The notes under the pieces were generated by a model. The model did not search any database. It saw only the letters and a program-made list of their open reading frames with translations, and was not told the origin of the DNA. This document shows, one piece after another, positions 23,998-35,137 of a stretch of 64,000 nucleotides of DNA. Numbering within the stretch: position 1 is the stretch's first letter; each line of letters opens with the position of its first letter. The DNA comes from Perilla frutescens (lineage: Eukaryota > Streptophyta > Magnoliopsida > Lamiales > Lamiaceae): NCBI GenBank assembly GCA_026008535.1, contig BRKX01000014.1, forward strand, positions 50,517,006-50,581,005. Direction: 5' to 3'. Position numbers and translations under genes: made by a program.

Positions 23998-26621
23998 AAG
24001 ATATTTTCTTGCCTTTTCACTTGTAGCACACATTGCAAAATATTCTGTGAGCATTGTTTTTGAAGCATGATCCCATACCAATAGATTTTCCAAATTTTGA
24101 TTTTCGTGGTAAGCTACAAATTGTTTATTTGGTAAATGAAGTTGTAAATTGACGACTGCCGGGTATATTTCATTTAAACTAAATTCAAATATTCTCCACA
24201 TCGCTTCTTGAGAAGATACCCAACGTGCATCTTGGAATTGTTTAATTTCATCAACTTGGTTTTGGTCATCATTTTGGGTCATATTGATTGCCACTCTATC
24301 ATGTCCTTTGTAGATATATTTGTACAAATATTTTACTGCTGTGATACCTGAACATATCTCAAAATTGATATGACAATTATATCTTGATAATAAATATGCA
24401 TTGTAAGGCACGACCCATTGATTGTCTAGATCTGCATTACGAATATGAATCACTGATCCATCATTTCTTCTTCTATAAATTGGATATCCATCTTTTCCTT
24501 GTATTGTGCTTTCGCAGTATGGTCGTGGATAATGACATTTGCATTTTCCTTTTATCATGCAAGAATTTTTTAGATTCTTCTCTCCACAAGGACCATGTAT
24601 CATGTGTTTCTTCACTAATTCATACAGTTCGGGATTCTTTCCCTGATCGGGGAGTTCAGCACTGACAAACTTATCAATTTCATCTGGATTATTTATCTTA
24701 TGCTCTGACTTGAAAATTATCAACATGTGGACATGTGGCAAACCTCTTTTTTGAAATTCAATTACATGAACATGTGCAACTACATTTCCAAATATCTCCT
24801 TCTTAAATAATTGATCTTTCAAGTCTTGTAACTTTGCTCGAAATACTCTTGATGTTAAATTCGGACGATCTTGAGCTGTTTGCCCGACATGTAATTTTTC
24901 TTGTATTTCCTTCCACTCTGGATTGCAAGTCATTGTAATAAATAAATCTGGTTTACCAAATTTTTGTACTAATGCCAATGCATCAAGATATCTACGTCTC
25001 ATATCTCTCGGACCACCAATAAATGTTGCAGGAAGAACAATTCTTTTACCAACTTCTTTTCCTTTCAATTCTCCTTTGAAGACACTATCCACAATTCCTT
25101 GATACAATTCAGCTCTCATATTCGATTGGTTTTGACGGAAAAAATCTAATCTTGTCATCTCCAATTTTATATACATATCAACTACGAACTGTTGTAATAG
25201 TCTCCCTGCTAATAAAAGTATAGATTGCCTAGGATTTCTTATTTGTAGCTTGTAGCATGCATATTCTCTACATGAGATATTTTTATCACTTTGCTTCCTC
25301 AAAACTGTAAATTAAATAGAATTTAAAAAAATTAAAAAATTGAAGAGATCGTTCCACAAAATAATTTTAAATCACTTAAGTACGCATACAATTAAGGTTT
25401 CAGACTTGGGGTAACTAAACAATTGCAGCTTATTGTTATTTTTTTTTTCATTTTGCCCTTTTATTTTCTAAGTTAGTTTATGCTCATTATTAGTAATTTA
25501 AAAGTTTTTTTAATAAAAAAATAATGAATGATGCACCTTCACTTCATGGTTAAAAAAATTAATATACATACCTTGTTCTTTAGATATAACATCGTCTGCA
25601 GTACTAATTCTTGATAGGGGGAAAGCACTATCAAGATCCATGTTGGGAACTGAAACACATTTTAAGTATAAAAATAATTAAATAAATTAAATTTGTAAAT
25701 ATGATTATATGAAAAATAAACAATCTTATCATTACAATGTAATAAATGTAGGACATACCATTATCGGTGATAGACTTTGTGGAAGTAATCTTTTTAATAT
25801 TTTGATGCCAACCTGTTTCGCCTCTTGGAAAAAGAAGTGGATATTGCAGTGGGTCATAACATCCATAATAATGTTTTATTCTGTGTCTTTCGCCGGAATG
25901 AGCATGAACTACAATATCTCGCTCCAACGGAATGTTATCATTATTTCCTTCAACCCATATAGCTGCAACTTGATCTGTATTTGGGGAATTGTATACTCGT
26001 TGATCTAAGTTCACGTCTTTTGAGATATGAAGTTGAACATTATCCATTGAAGGATATTCCTTTAAACTTCGAAAAAAACGTGCATATGGATTGACCTCCA
26101 TAATTTTTATCAGTTTCTTCACAACTGCTTCTGATATATTTGAATTTTCCAATTTATTCATTCTGTTCTCAACCTCAGTTCCTGTCTCAAAAAAGTATAA
26201 TTGAAAAAAACTTGGACTTGTATTATTAGGGATCAATCTTGGAAGATCATGATAAACCATTCCTTGTGCTCGAAAAGAATACACTCCTCGTCTTGCAGAT
26301 GCCAATTCTTTATCCAATGTTACACCGAATGAAGTAAATGAAAATATACAGTTGTATGAGCGAATATTTCTTCGAAAATCTATACCCTCTTGTGATTCAG
26401 AAGTAAACAATTCGTACAATTCATCAGGAACTTCAGAAGATGCGAGTTGAATTTTTCCATTATCACAACATAAAGTAGGAGGCTCATACTCAAATCTTAC
26501 GGCACTACAATGATTGCAATCAGGCACTTTTTTTAATTCATGTAGTTCTGAAGTTAAAAATCCAGAAAGTGATGAACCTAAGATAAGAAAAAATAGACAT
26601 GCTTAATCAAAATATTTTCAT

Positions 26622-26622
<1 letters not shown>

Positions 26623-26656
<34 letters not shown>
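26623..26656. repeat. CA/TA microsatellite in RepHel intron 2
   Basis: (CA)n followed by (TA)n between exons 3 and 2 of RepHel. Confidence 0.9.
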
Positions 26657-26657
<1 letters not shown>

Positions 26658-27857
26658 ATATTTCAAATTAAGAAATTACTTACCATTTGATTTTTGTGAA
26701 GCAACGTCTTCTGTTAAAATAAATGTAGTATTTCTTCGATTTCTCTTAGCTTGATCTATCCTTTCTTGCCTTTGTATGGTATTTAAATTAGAATATTTTC
26801 TTTTCATTTGTAGATTTCTTCTTTGTCTATAGACAGCAGCAACTTTACAAGGAAAAATAAAGTAATCACATTCAAATTGAAATGTAATATTGTAATTGAT
26901 TAAATTTGAATGTGGTATCTAATTTAAAAATCTCGAATCTGCTATTTTCTATTTTCACACGGACACATTGAATTCTTACGCTAGAATATCAAGATCATTA
27001 ACTATCCTGCCCCTAGATTAGAATACACATTTTCCATAATTTTTAAACTGATCAAGATCATTAACTATCCTGCCCCTAGATTAGAATACACATTTTCCAC
27101 AATTTTTAAATTGAGAGAGTCTCGAACATATATAACAGAATCATGTACTTTCAACAAATAATATCTTACAACAAACTGAGAAAAAATCCATAAAATAATG
27201 ACAAATTAAAGTTGTATAGACAATCAAATATATTTTACTAACAAAAGGTGGAAATTGTAAATTATATAATTTTTTTAAGAGGTCGATTATTCTGTACACA
27301 AAGAATACTTAACGATAAGCTATGAATATGCATTAATAAACAATTACTCATTTATCAATAAATCAGCTAATTGGGGTCGGTCTTAACTAAAATTTCTTCG
27401 GTTTTTTCCTCTTATTGAAAATAAATTTTCCTAGCCTTCTTACTCACGGTCACGGAACGGAATTTACAAATACTACTACATCTAATCATCTGACAAAACT
27501 TAAAAGCATCGTAGCTAGATCCTATAATATATAGAGGTTCTATTACGTTAATACAAACTTCAATTAAAAAACAGAAAACAAAAACTTGATACTGTTACAA
27601 AGATAAATTGCTGTTTTTTATATATTAAATCAGAAAAATAGAGTTCAATTACATTAAAATAAGATTTTAATAAATTTAAAACTTACCCGAAGATGAACTT
27701 GATGTGAACGATTCATTGTGAATAACCATAATTGTGAAAATATCAAAATAATGAATGTATTATGTTGAAATGATTGAATTTTTGTAACAATTGGTATTGA
27801 AATTTGTAAAGTGAGAATGGATTTCTGAACTATTGTTGGTAATAATTAGCAAGTTGA

Positions 27858-27917
27858 AATCCAATGATTTATATAGATAATTTTAGAGTCCTATTACAAT
27901 TAGGATAAAAAGTGGCT

Positions 27918-27980
<63 letters not shown>

Positions 27981-28037
27981 CCAATGATTTATATAGATAA
28001 TTTTAGAGTCCTATTACAATTAGGATAAAAAGTGGTT

Positions 28038-28114
<77 letters not shown>
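27858..28114 (-). repeat. Tandem duplication of the RepHel core promoter with TAA microsatellites
   Basis: A unit of about 122 bp occurs twice (27858-27979 and 27979-28114). Each unit has a TATA-like sequence (27868-27876 and 27988-27996, minus strand) and an attached (TAA)n tract (27920-27979 and 28040-28114). Copy 1 has one unit and no long TAA tract. Confidence 0.8.
27868..27876 (-). promoter_or_regulatory. TATA box of RepHel, copy 2 (proximal)
   Basis: TATATAAAT on the minus strand, about 140 bp upstream of the ATG at 27729. It is conserved with copy 1 (8481-8490). A second copy lies at 27988-27996 in the duplicated unit. Confidence 0.6.
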
Positions 28115-28558
28115 TTAAGTTTATCTGTGGTGTCAACATCTTGTGCTGACTCATATTTGCTGTTTGTAGCCTTCGTAATTTACGTGCACATGCCCTGTAA
28201 TTTTTGAGAATTTGTGGGTTATAAAGTTTAAATCTGAGAATAATTATAGCAAGAAGCCAAGAAGACTATTCCTATCAAGACTGTCTGCCGGTCGATAGAG
28301 AAGATCGATAGAGACCGAAGTTTTAGATATTCAATCTCCCACGACACTCATATGATAATCAATAAAAATAACAATAATAATTAATGTGATCTAATACAAT
28401 AAAAAAGTAATTTTGGACCCACAATTCACAAATAATTTTTTATAAATAGTTAGATATATTAAATTACCTTTTTATCCTTAAATTAAAGTGCAGATCATGG
28501 ATATAATAGGCAAGACATATTTTGTAAGAAACATTCACACTTTTTATATAGGTATAGA

Positions 28559-29414
28559 TTTTAATTAATTTGAAAAACTTCTCTTCTCCCTCTATCTTAA
28601 TTTTCTGAAAAAAATGAATACAATCACCATCGCCGTCAACCATCTCCACCCTGCTGCAGCAGTTCTGATGGCCACGCACGTATATTCCTCCCTGCTGCTG
28701 CTGCATCTTTTTTCTCTATTTTCTCTATCACTCTCCTTCCCATCTCTCTCTATTCTCCCGCCAACATACAGCCACCATCAAGTCACCGGAAAAAATGGCA
28801 TCCGGAAGCCGCCGAACTAGAACCAGAACAATTTCACATTTATTTGACATGCGGGGCTTTCGCCCATTGTCCAAGATTCCCCAGTGCTAGAGGGAATCGG
28901 CCAACCCGCAGCACCAGTGTGCAGCCCCGACGTGCATCGGCTTGTCGTCGTCTCTCTCACCTCCCTAGCTCCACGTTGTCGCTGTCGCCATCGTGGATCT
29001 CCGATGAGTTCTCCACCATTCTTGAGATGACAATGTTGGAGACGAGTTGTTTTTTCATTCCATGATTTCTTGCCGCCCAACAGACGAGAGGGAAGAAGGG
29101 GAAAGGTGCGTGGTGGGGGGTGCATGGTTGGTCGGACATGGGGTGGGTTGGGGAAGAGGTTAAGGAAGAAGATGAAGCTGACCGTCCTTAAAAATTTGTT
29201 TTCTTTTTTTTTTTTTTCAATTTTTGACAATTTTTTATTTTTTTATTTTATTTTTTAATTCAAGGATATTTTAGTTTAAAGCGGCTAAAATAGTAATGTT
29301 TAAAAATAAGTGAATAAAATAAATTTTTTAAAGTTCTAAATGATTAAAAAAAAAGTTGGCTCAACATGGAATGTCTTCCAAAACAAACAAGGGTCGAAAG
29401 TAAGTCGATCTTGT
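28559..29414. other. GC-richer spacer flanking Helitron copy 2
   Basis: 28600-29200 is more GC-rich than its surroundings. It has several overlapping open frames on both strands, none with a recognisable protein pattern, so none is called as a gene. It contains a 29-bp organellar rRNA-like match (28854-28882). The stretch around 29275-29340 (GGCTAAAATAGTAATG) resembles, in inverted orientation, 15380-15450 on the other side of the Helitron. The Helitron may therefore have landed inside an older element with inverted ends. Confidence 0.4.
28854..28882 (-). other. 29-bp match to organellar small-subunit rRNA
   Basis: On the minus strand the stretch GGGGAATCTTGGACAATGGG followed by CGAAAGCCC equals the conserved 16S-type segment near position 360 as I remember it for plant mitochondrial rrn18. 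Flanks diverge on both sides, so this is at most a tiny organelle-derived insert, not a gene. Confidence 0.4.
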
Positions 29415-32040
29415 GTTTCCAACTATTAAACTAAACTCTATTGATTTTAGCTCAATTTAATAAAAATAATTAATTAATTAAAATAGCTACAAATTATACA
29501 TATATCCTACAAGTGGAAGGAAGGACTAAACTTTTTAACGACTAATTAAGTAGAAAACATTATCCCAATTAATCTTGCACGCGGAAGGCCTTTATGTTTC
29601 GACCAAGCTAGCCCATTGTATAAGCCGAGAGAGAGAGAGAGAGGATATTGAAAAGTGAGTAGAGAAGAGAGGGGTGTTCGGGTAGGTGAGAGAGAGAGAG
29701 AGAGAGAGAGAGAAGAGTGTGGTAGGTGTTTGGAATAACGTAGAACATCTATGAGTAGATATATATCTATTGCATTAGTACATACTTCTACTATTCATTC
29801 ATTCACATTTTAAATTAATTAGTGACTAGAAGAGAGAAGAGAACAGTGTTGGAGTATTATCAACACTGTACTTCATACTACTACTACTATTCATTCATTC
29901 ACATTTTAAATTATTGATAAACAATAAAGAGAAGATTTATTATTGACTTCTTATTTTGTTTCTTAGTATTTTTATACCGTATTTTGATTGTTTATTCCTA
30001 TTTTCATCAAACCTTATATTGTACTGCAAAATAATGACATGAAAAAAGAAATTTAGTCCAGATTTTGTAGATGCTATACATTTAATAATAGATATATACT
30101 ATCAAGAGTCGACCTTCGATTTGTACACTTACATAGGTACATATAATATGGGTATTATACATCTTTTGCATTGATTAATTTATGAAGTTAAAGTCATTAC
30201 AATCTTTGATTTTGCGTTCAAAATTTTGAATTTTCAAAACTCCAAATTTGAGATCTTTGATTTCACCAAATATTTTTCAAACTAAAGCATACCGTCATAT
30301 GTTTCACCTTGTGATTGTCTGTTCCTCTCGACGAAGTGGTGTTTGAAAAGGTTGTAAAATCAATTTGGACTAAAACTTTATTTATGAAAGAAAATGCTCT
30401 CGTAGAAAATAATTGGAGGATAAATTTTGACATTATCCCTATTAAAAATAAAAAGAGATTTTATTTCAAATTTTAACACCGGCTAGATTCCTTCAAATCT
30501 TAATCCATCTCATTATTACAAAAATTACGCAGTTCTTTGACGTGACATAAGAGGAGGACAAAAAATTCAACCTTGTGGAACTGAGGATTGTCAAGAAGAA
30601 TATAATGAGTTATAACCTTTAAGGGTAAAATTGAGAATTTTTTTGAGGGAGTAAAATTGAGATTTTGATAACGTTTTAATTGTAATTAATTATAGGGTAG
30701 GGTTGTAGATGTAATTAACTTCTACTTTGGAAATAATAGATAAAACACCCAATTAATTTTACACATATATACCAATCAATTATACTTTAGTTCACAAACA
30801 CTCAAATTAATTGTAAAATGAGGGTTTAATTTCAGCTTAAGTTTCTGATCTGATGATATATATGTTAGATATGATGTTGAAGAAGTGTTGCACTTCATAT
30901 GCCACGTCTGTTTTTGCATGCATGAGATATTCACTATGCCACGTCTGCAAAGCACCTACACATGCTTTGCTTATTATATCTTTCTCTCATGCAGGACCAC
31001 AATCCAAAAAGGGAGCATATACTATTGATCTTAGCCGTCCTTTGTTGGTTACTGCGGATCATCAATCTTAGCCGTAGATCGATTAGTTAGTTGCTGCTCC
31101 TAGATATTTTTTTTGTATTTTTGTTATTCTTCCACTGTCAAGTATAAAAGGCAGAAAACACATTGTTGCATTAAAACTTTTGCAGATTGAAATAAAAATT
31201 TTCCTTCCAGAATTTTTGAGATATTTTCGATAAAATGATGAAATTGATAACTTCAACAGATGTCTTGGTCGTTGCTTTTTTTTTTTTAGAGAAATATGAG
31301 TCTTGGTCTTCTGCTGTTTTAAATATTAATGCATGAACAACAACAAAATACGAAGACTAATTGGCGCGTAAACAATAATTAATGTTTGGGCCAACATAGT
31401 AAAAATCTAATAATAATTTACTGATATATATAATCTGCATATATACGTACCTTTATTAAAATGGTAGCTTAGAAGGAGGGTGCCTCATGATCTGATCTCA
31501 AATTAAATATATATATCCTGTCAATTATCTGTAAAAATGCATATAAAAATTATTTATTAACATGTCCGTGTGGTAAATGATTGATTTATTAAATAGGGGA
31601 AGTTGCGGTATTTAAAATAATCAAACATTAGTTGCAGAGATTTAAGACATGCAAATGAATATTGACATATATATTTATGCAAACAACATGCAACTTTACT
31701 GATATATATATACACACACATACGTACCTTTATTACAATGGCAGCTTAGATCGAAGGAGAGTTGTTTGATCTGATCTCAAATGGAATAATCTGATGAACT
31801 AAATTAGCAATATTATTAAAATATGTGCAGCTTTATTATATTTCTGCAGGAAAGTAAAGTTGCGGCTCACAAATGTTGTGCATAAATAAATATCTTAAAG
31901 TAGACCAATCATTGATTTTGATCATATACTAGCTATGCCGGACAAATATATGTGGGGGCATTTTCATCAATTATTTAATTCAATCAGATACTATTTTTCA
32001 TTCTTCATTTTTCTGTTTTTTTATTATGTGTGGGGATTTT
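29415..32040. repeat. Duplicated spacer, blocks A to F (copy 2)
   Basis: Ordered blocks recur elsewhere: A (TTTTTAACGACTAATTAAG, 29415-29600), B (GCCTTTATG..CCCATTGTATAA plus GA repeats, 29590-29720), C (AGAAAATAATTGGAGGATAA, 30390-30750), D (GCTTAAGTTTCTGATCTGAT, ~30830), E (GAGTCTTGGTCTTCTGCTGT, ~31300) and F (31440-31800). The most complete match is 48600-49760. No gene is recognised. A 72-codon frame at 30853-31071 has no recognisable pattern. 31560-31600 is the empty-site counterpart of the Helitron copy 1 insertion. Confidence 0.75.
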
Positions 32041-33828
32041 TTTTTTTTTTCTTTTCATCGTTAATAAAAGTTTCTTTATTTTTTTATATAAAATTCTAAA
32101 TATTGAGTATCATACTAAAAGACTACTTCCCCAAAAAATTTCTGAAATTTCTGGAGATTTTTTATTTTTGTGGAGAAGAAGATTTTTCTGAAGAGAGTTG
32201 AAAGGTTATTTTTTTGGTTAACACAGGCACACTATTGTTTTCAAATTATTTATTGAAACAAACAAATTATACATAAAAAAAAAATACAACCCAAGTAAAT
32301 ATGGAAAATAAGTGATGTTTTTGGGCATGTAATTCTGCTGCTTCCTTTTGTGCAGCCACCTCACCTCTCTCCTACGTGTGAATAATAGTAACTAGAGAGG
32401 GATGTTCTATATATCATTTTCTTCAATATTTTAATTAGAATCATGTGAAAAGGATTAATATGCTAAATTTACAGTCTACCAATATTTAAAATCTATTTAG
32501 GCTATACTTAACATCAGAATTGAAATGCATGAGCTTATTTTAAGTTTTTTACTTGCTTAATAGTATAGCCTTTTGTTTTCACTATATAAAATCGTATTTT
32601 TAATTAGAAGTAGCACTTTTTAGTACTTGAGAAAGCTATAATAAGTAGCTAATGGCCTTTCCGTTTTTAGAAGTAGCACTCTTCGTAGATTTGTGATAGT
32701 CACAAACACAATAACATATTGAAAAATAATATCAATCAAACAAGTAACAACTATACGTATAATAGATAAATAACCAAATTAATGAATACTCGGATTCAAC
32801 TAAATTGAAAGAGCTCATGTTCTTTTAAATCCATTCAAGATTTCCACTACATCATCATCATATAGAATACGCCAAACCGCAAACAACATCAGCTCAAAGT
32901 ATCCATAAAATTGACTTACATTAAACAAAACAAAGCATACATAAAGCAAATTATATATTCCTCTGAGATAACAGAGTAACTAATGAGAATAACAGTAACT
33001 GATGAGAATTAATGAGAGTTCAATATTATGCATGTCATTTACAAATTACAATACAAAACTCATTGTGGGAAGTTCATATTAATTAGTATACTTAGGTATC
33101 TAGAAAAAATAAAATTGCAAAAACTGAAGAAATTCCAATGAAAGGGTAAACTTTATTCTACTCATTAAAAAAAAAAAAAAAAACAAAGGAACCATTTATC
33201 TAGCTCCAACCAACTATTGTTGTTATATTCACTGATGATAACCGAACATTTTTGTCGATATGAAGAGCTTCATCGGGTATGAAATCAAAAATTTTGATGA
33301 AAATTTATAAGTAAAAAAATTTGAACAAAGAGAACGAATTGAATAAAAAAAATAACGTGCAGAAAATGAAGGAAGAAATTGAAGAATAGAAATTGCAGGA
33401 AGAAGGAAAAAAATTAACGGTCAGAAAAGAATGAAATCACATATATGAAATAACATGAATCAAGGAATTTCAACAACACAAATTACAAATATGACCCTGG
33501 TTGCCAAATAAGAGAACAAATGCGATGGGTGAAAATTGAATAAAAAATATAGCTCAACAACATAAATAGGAGCATTAATGCTGGCGTTAGCCAACGTGGT
33601 TCTCGGCAATAACCACCCCACCGGTCCAATACCTCCCTTCGCAAATTTTGGATAAAAGTAAAATGGAAGATGGATTAATTTAGATTTATTGGGCTGCAAC
33701 TCGATAATTTTTTTTTAAAATAAATATATACCATAAAACAGAATTAGTGAATTTAAAATAAAAATAAATTAATTTAATTTTTTTTATTAGGCATCTCATG
33801 CAGTGCACTTGCTTGGAGAAAATTGCAA
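32041..33828. other. AT-rich spacer with a copy of the CNL 3' flank
   Basis: 33010-33160 shares ordered motifs with the CNL downstream region 1660-1815 (AACTCATTGTGGGAAGTT, TTGCAAAAACTG, GAAATTC.AAT, ATGAAAGGG). The rest shows no coding exon. The CNL body expected to the right of 33160 is not there. Confidence 0.5.
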
Positions 33829-33990
33829 AAATGGTCCCACAGAGCATGTCTCCGTTTGGTTTTGGTCCCAAACAAACTAATTTGGTCCCACTGGACCACA
33901 ATATGCGAAAATGGTCTTAACGTTACGTTTTTTGTTAAACTGATATGCAATTTTAGTCCCAAACAAAATGCAAATTTAGTTCCATACGAA
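33829..33990. repeat. Remnant of the 'ggtcccaaaa' foldback family
   Basis: Repeated TGGTCCCA / GGTCCCAAAC motifs and a TTTAGTCCCAAAC end resemble the element at 9906-10318. Boundaries are not preserved. Confidence 0.45.
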
Positions 33991-34085
33991 ACATTATTCC
34001 TTACAGTGAACTGGAGAGATTTTCAACCTTTGGAGGGAAAAATACTTATCATTATCAACACATACTACAATAAATATTTGAAGAG

Positions 34086-34223
34086 CAATATATTACACAC
34101 TTATGATGATGTTCACCTAGAACATATGCCAATAAAAAAGATTTTCCTGAACCAACAATTACATCAACGCCCGCAAGCTCTCCTTTCTTAACCTCAAAAC
34201 TCAAATCTTCAAGCAAACACACC
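34086..34223 (-). pseudogene. ABC transporter nucleotide-binding-domain fragment (ABCC-like)
   Basis: On the minus strand an open stretch of about 46 codons reads C-L-L-E-D-L-S-F-E-V-K-K-G-E-L, then IVGSGKSFLLAYVLGE. This matches the start of an ABC ATPase domain including Walker A (GSGKS). The LGE following the P-loop is typical of ABCC (MRP-type) transporters. Walker B, the signature motif and all membrane segments are missing. It is a stray exon fragment beside the E1-beta fragments. The exact subfamily is inferred, not proven. Confidence 0.5.
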
Positions 34224-34542
34224 TTAGAGTGAATAGATATACCAAAAACAGAGATAGCAAACTGATAATGAATGCTGATGTTATCTTTTTGGTAGGAAAC
34301 CCCAATTTATATACATAGAAGATCTGACTGGATGCTGAAACCACGATGATGTATCGTTATTTGGTATAAGTACTGAACCAAAATATACATTTATGTATAG
34401 ATTAACATTGTAACCCATAAGATATAATTTGGCCCAGTATTCACACAGAGAGCATATAGAAACAGAGCCGCCAACAAAGAAGTTGGACTTGTTTGAAGAC
34501 TACAATTTGAATTTCACGATGGGAATTCATGGAACAGCCTAC

Positions 34543-34823
34543 CTGCATTGCAAAATTAAATGTCATAAATTCTACGATAGGTTTAAGTCCGTAAAATGCT
34601 GCACCGACTCCAATTCCTGTGAAGCCAGTCTATGAACAGGAAAGATGGCACTGAATCAGCAAGATTAATTGGTAAAGATATACATATATTATTGAAAATT
34701 AATCCATGAGACCTCAGTTATAGGAGTATCAACAACTCTTTCAGGGCCATACTTCTGCAAGAGCCCTTTTGAGACCTGCAAATTAAGAGAATCTATATAA
34801 TAGTGTAAAATCAAATCTCAATT

Positions 34824-34902
<79 letters not shown>

Positions 34903-35137
34903 TGTATGCACCTTGATACTCCCCAACCTGGAATTGACACAATTAAGCAAACAATAACTAGCAAGAAGAAGATATTATATATATTCATGAGGAGAAGCTA
35001 AGAATCAAGAATCATATACTATGTATAAATGCAGAATACGAGATTTTTTTCACAACCTCTTCACCAATCACGAATACATTACGATCTGCAGCCATTTCCT
35101 CATCAAGAGCCGTGTTTAAAGCCTCCCTCACCATCAT
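34543..35137 (-). pseudogene. Pyruvate dehydrogenase E1 subunit beta fragment, four exons
   Basis: Four exons on the minus strand: 35137-35057, 34927-34901, 34775-34713 and 34629-34543. They read in a single open frame (86 codons, all phase 0, all GT-AG). They give MMVREALNTALDEEM...VIGEE, VGEYQGAYK, VSKGLLQKYGPERVVDTPIT and GFTGIGVGAAF...EFMTFNFAMQ. This is the thiamine-diphosphate-side N-terminal region of mitochondrial PDH E1-beta. Neither the targeting peptide nor the remaining ~250 C-terminal residues are found nearby, so the piece cannot be functional by itself. Retained introns show it was copied from DNA, not mRNA. A long GA repeat fills the intron after the second exon. Confidence 0.88.
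34828..34899. repeat. (GA)n microsatellite in E1-beta fragment intron
   Basis: About 36 GA units starting at 34828 and running to the donor of the 27-bp exon (34901-34927, minus strand). Confidence 0.95.

Larger units (their letters stand above)
21867..27729 (-). pseudogene. Helitron Rep-helicase (RepHel), nearly intact, two frameshifts
   Basis: Six exons on the minus strand: 27729-27687, 26842-26684, 26577-25759, 25649-25572, 25304-22004 and 21928-21867. All introns are GT-AG and in the same phase. Allowing for two missing bases the product would be about 1487 residues. Exon 3 has the N-terminal zinc-binding region (CNHC, CC.NGK). Exon 5 holds Rep: a HUH-type motif (GLPHVHM) and the paired tyrosines in KYLYKYIYK. 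The SF1B/Pif1-like helicase follows: Walker A GPGGTGKTF, Walker B ILWDEAP, GGDFRQVLPVVP, INKAQGQT and YVALSRG. The enzyme would nick, unwind and transfer one strand during rolling-circle transposition. Breaks: one base lost near 23995 (after ARKYL) and one T lost from a run at 23316-23322, just before Walker A. No in-frame stops besides those caused by the shifts. Confidence 0.93.
15477..28558 (-). mobile_element. Helitron copy 2, 13.1 kb, recently autonomous
   Basis: On the minus strand it starts TCTATACCTATATAAAAAG at 28558 (host A at 28559) and ends CTAG at 15477 (host T on that strand). The 3' hairpin is identical to copy 1. It carries two genes in the same orientation: RepHel (27729-21867) and an RPA70-like gene (19074-16360). 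This is the gene set known for autonomous plant Helitrons. Open frames are long and all intron junctions are intact. Only three small lesions are visible: two 1-bp deletions in RepHel and one nonsense codon in the RPA-like gene. Extra sequence near 15560-16130 is absent from copy 1, so the 3' part may hold a small secondary insertion. Confidence 0.92.

Noticed and set aside
28817..29230. 137-codon minus-strand frame
   Set aside because: Pro/Arg-rich low-complexity translation of a GC-rich patch, with competing frames on the other strand; no start context or domain.
34828..34899. Long GA repeat as a possible regulatory GAGA site
   Set aside because: It sits in an intron of a non-functional gene fragment; a simple microsatellite explains it.
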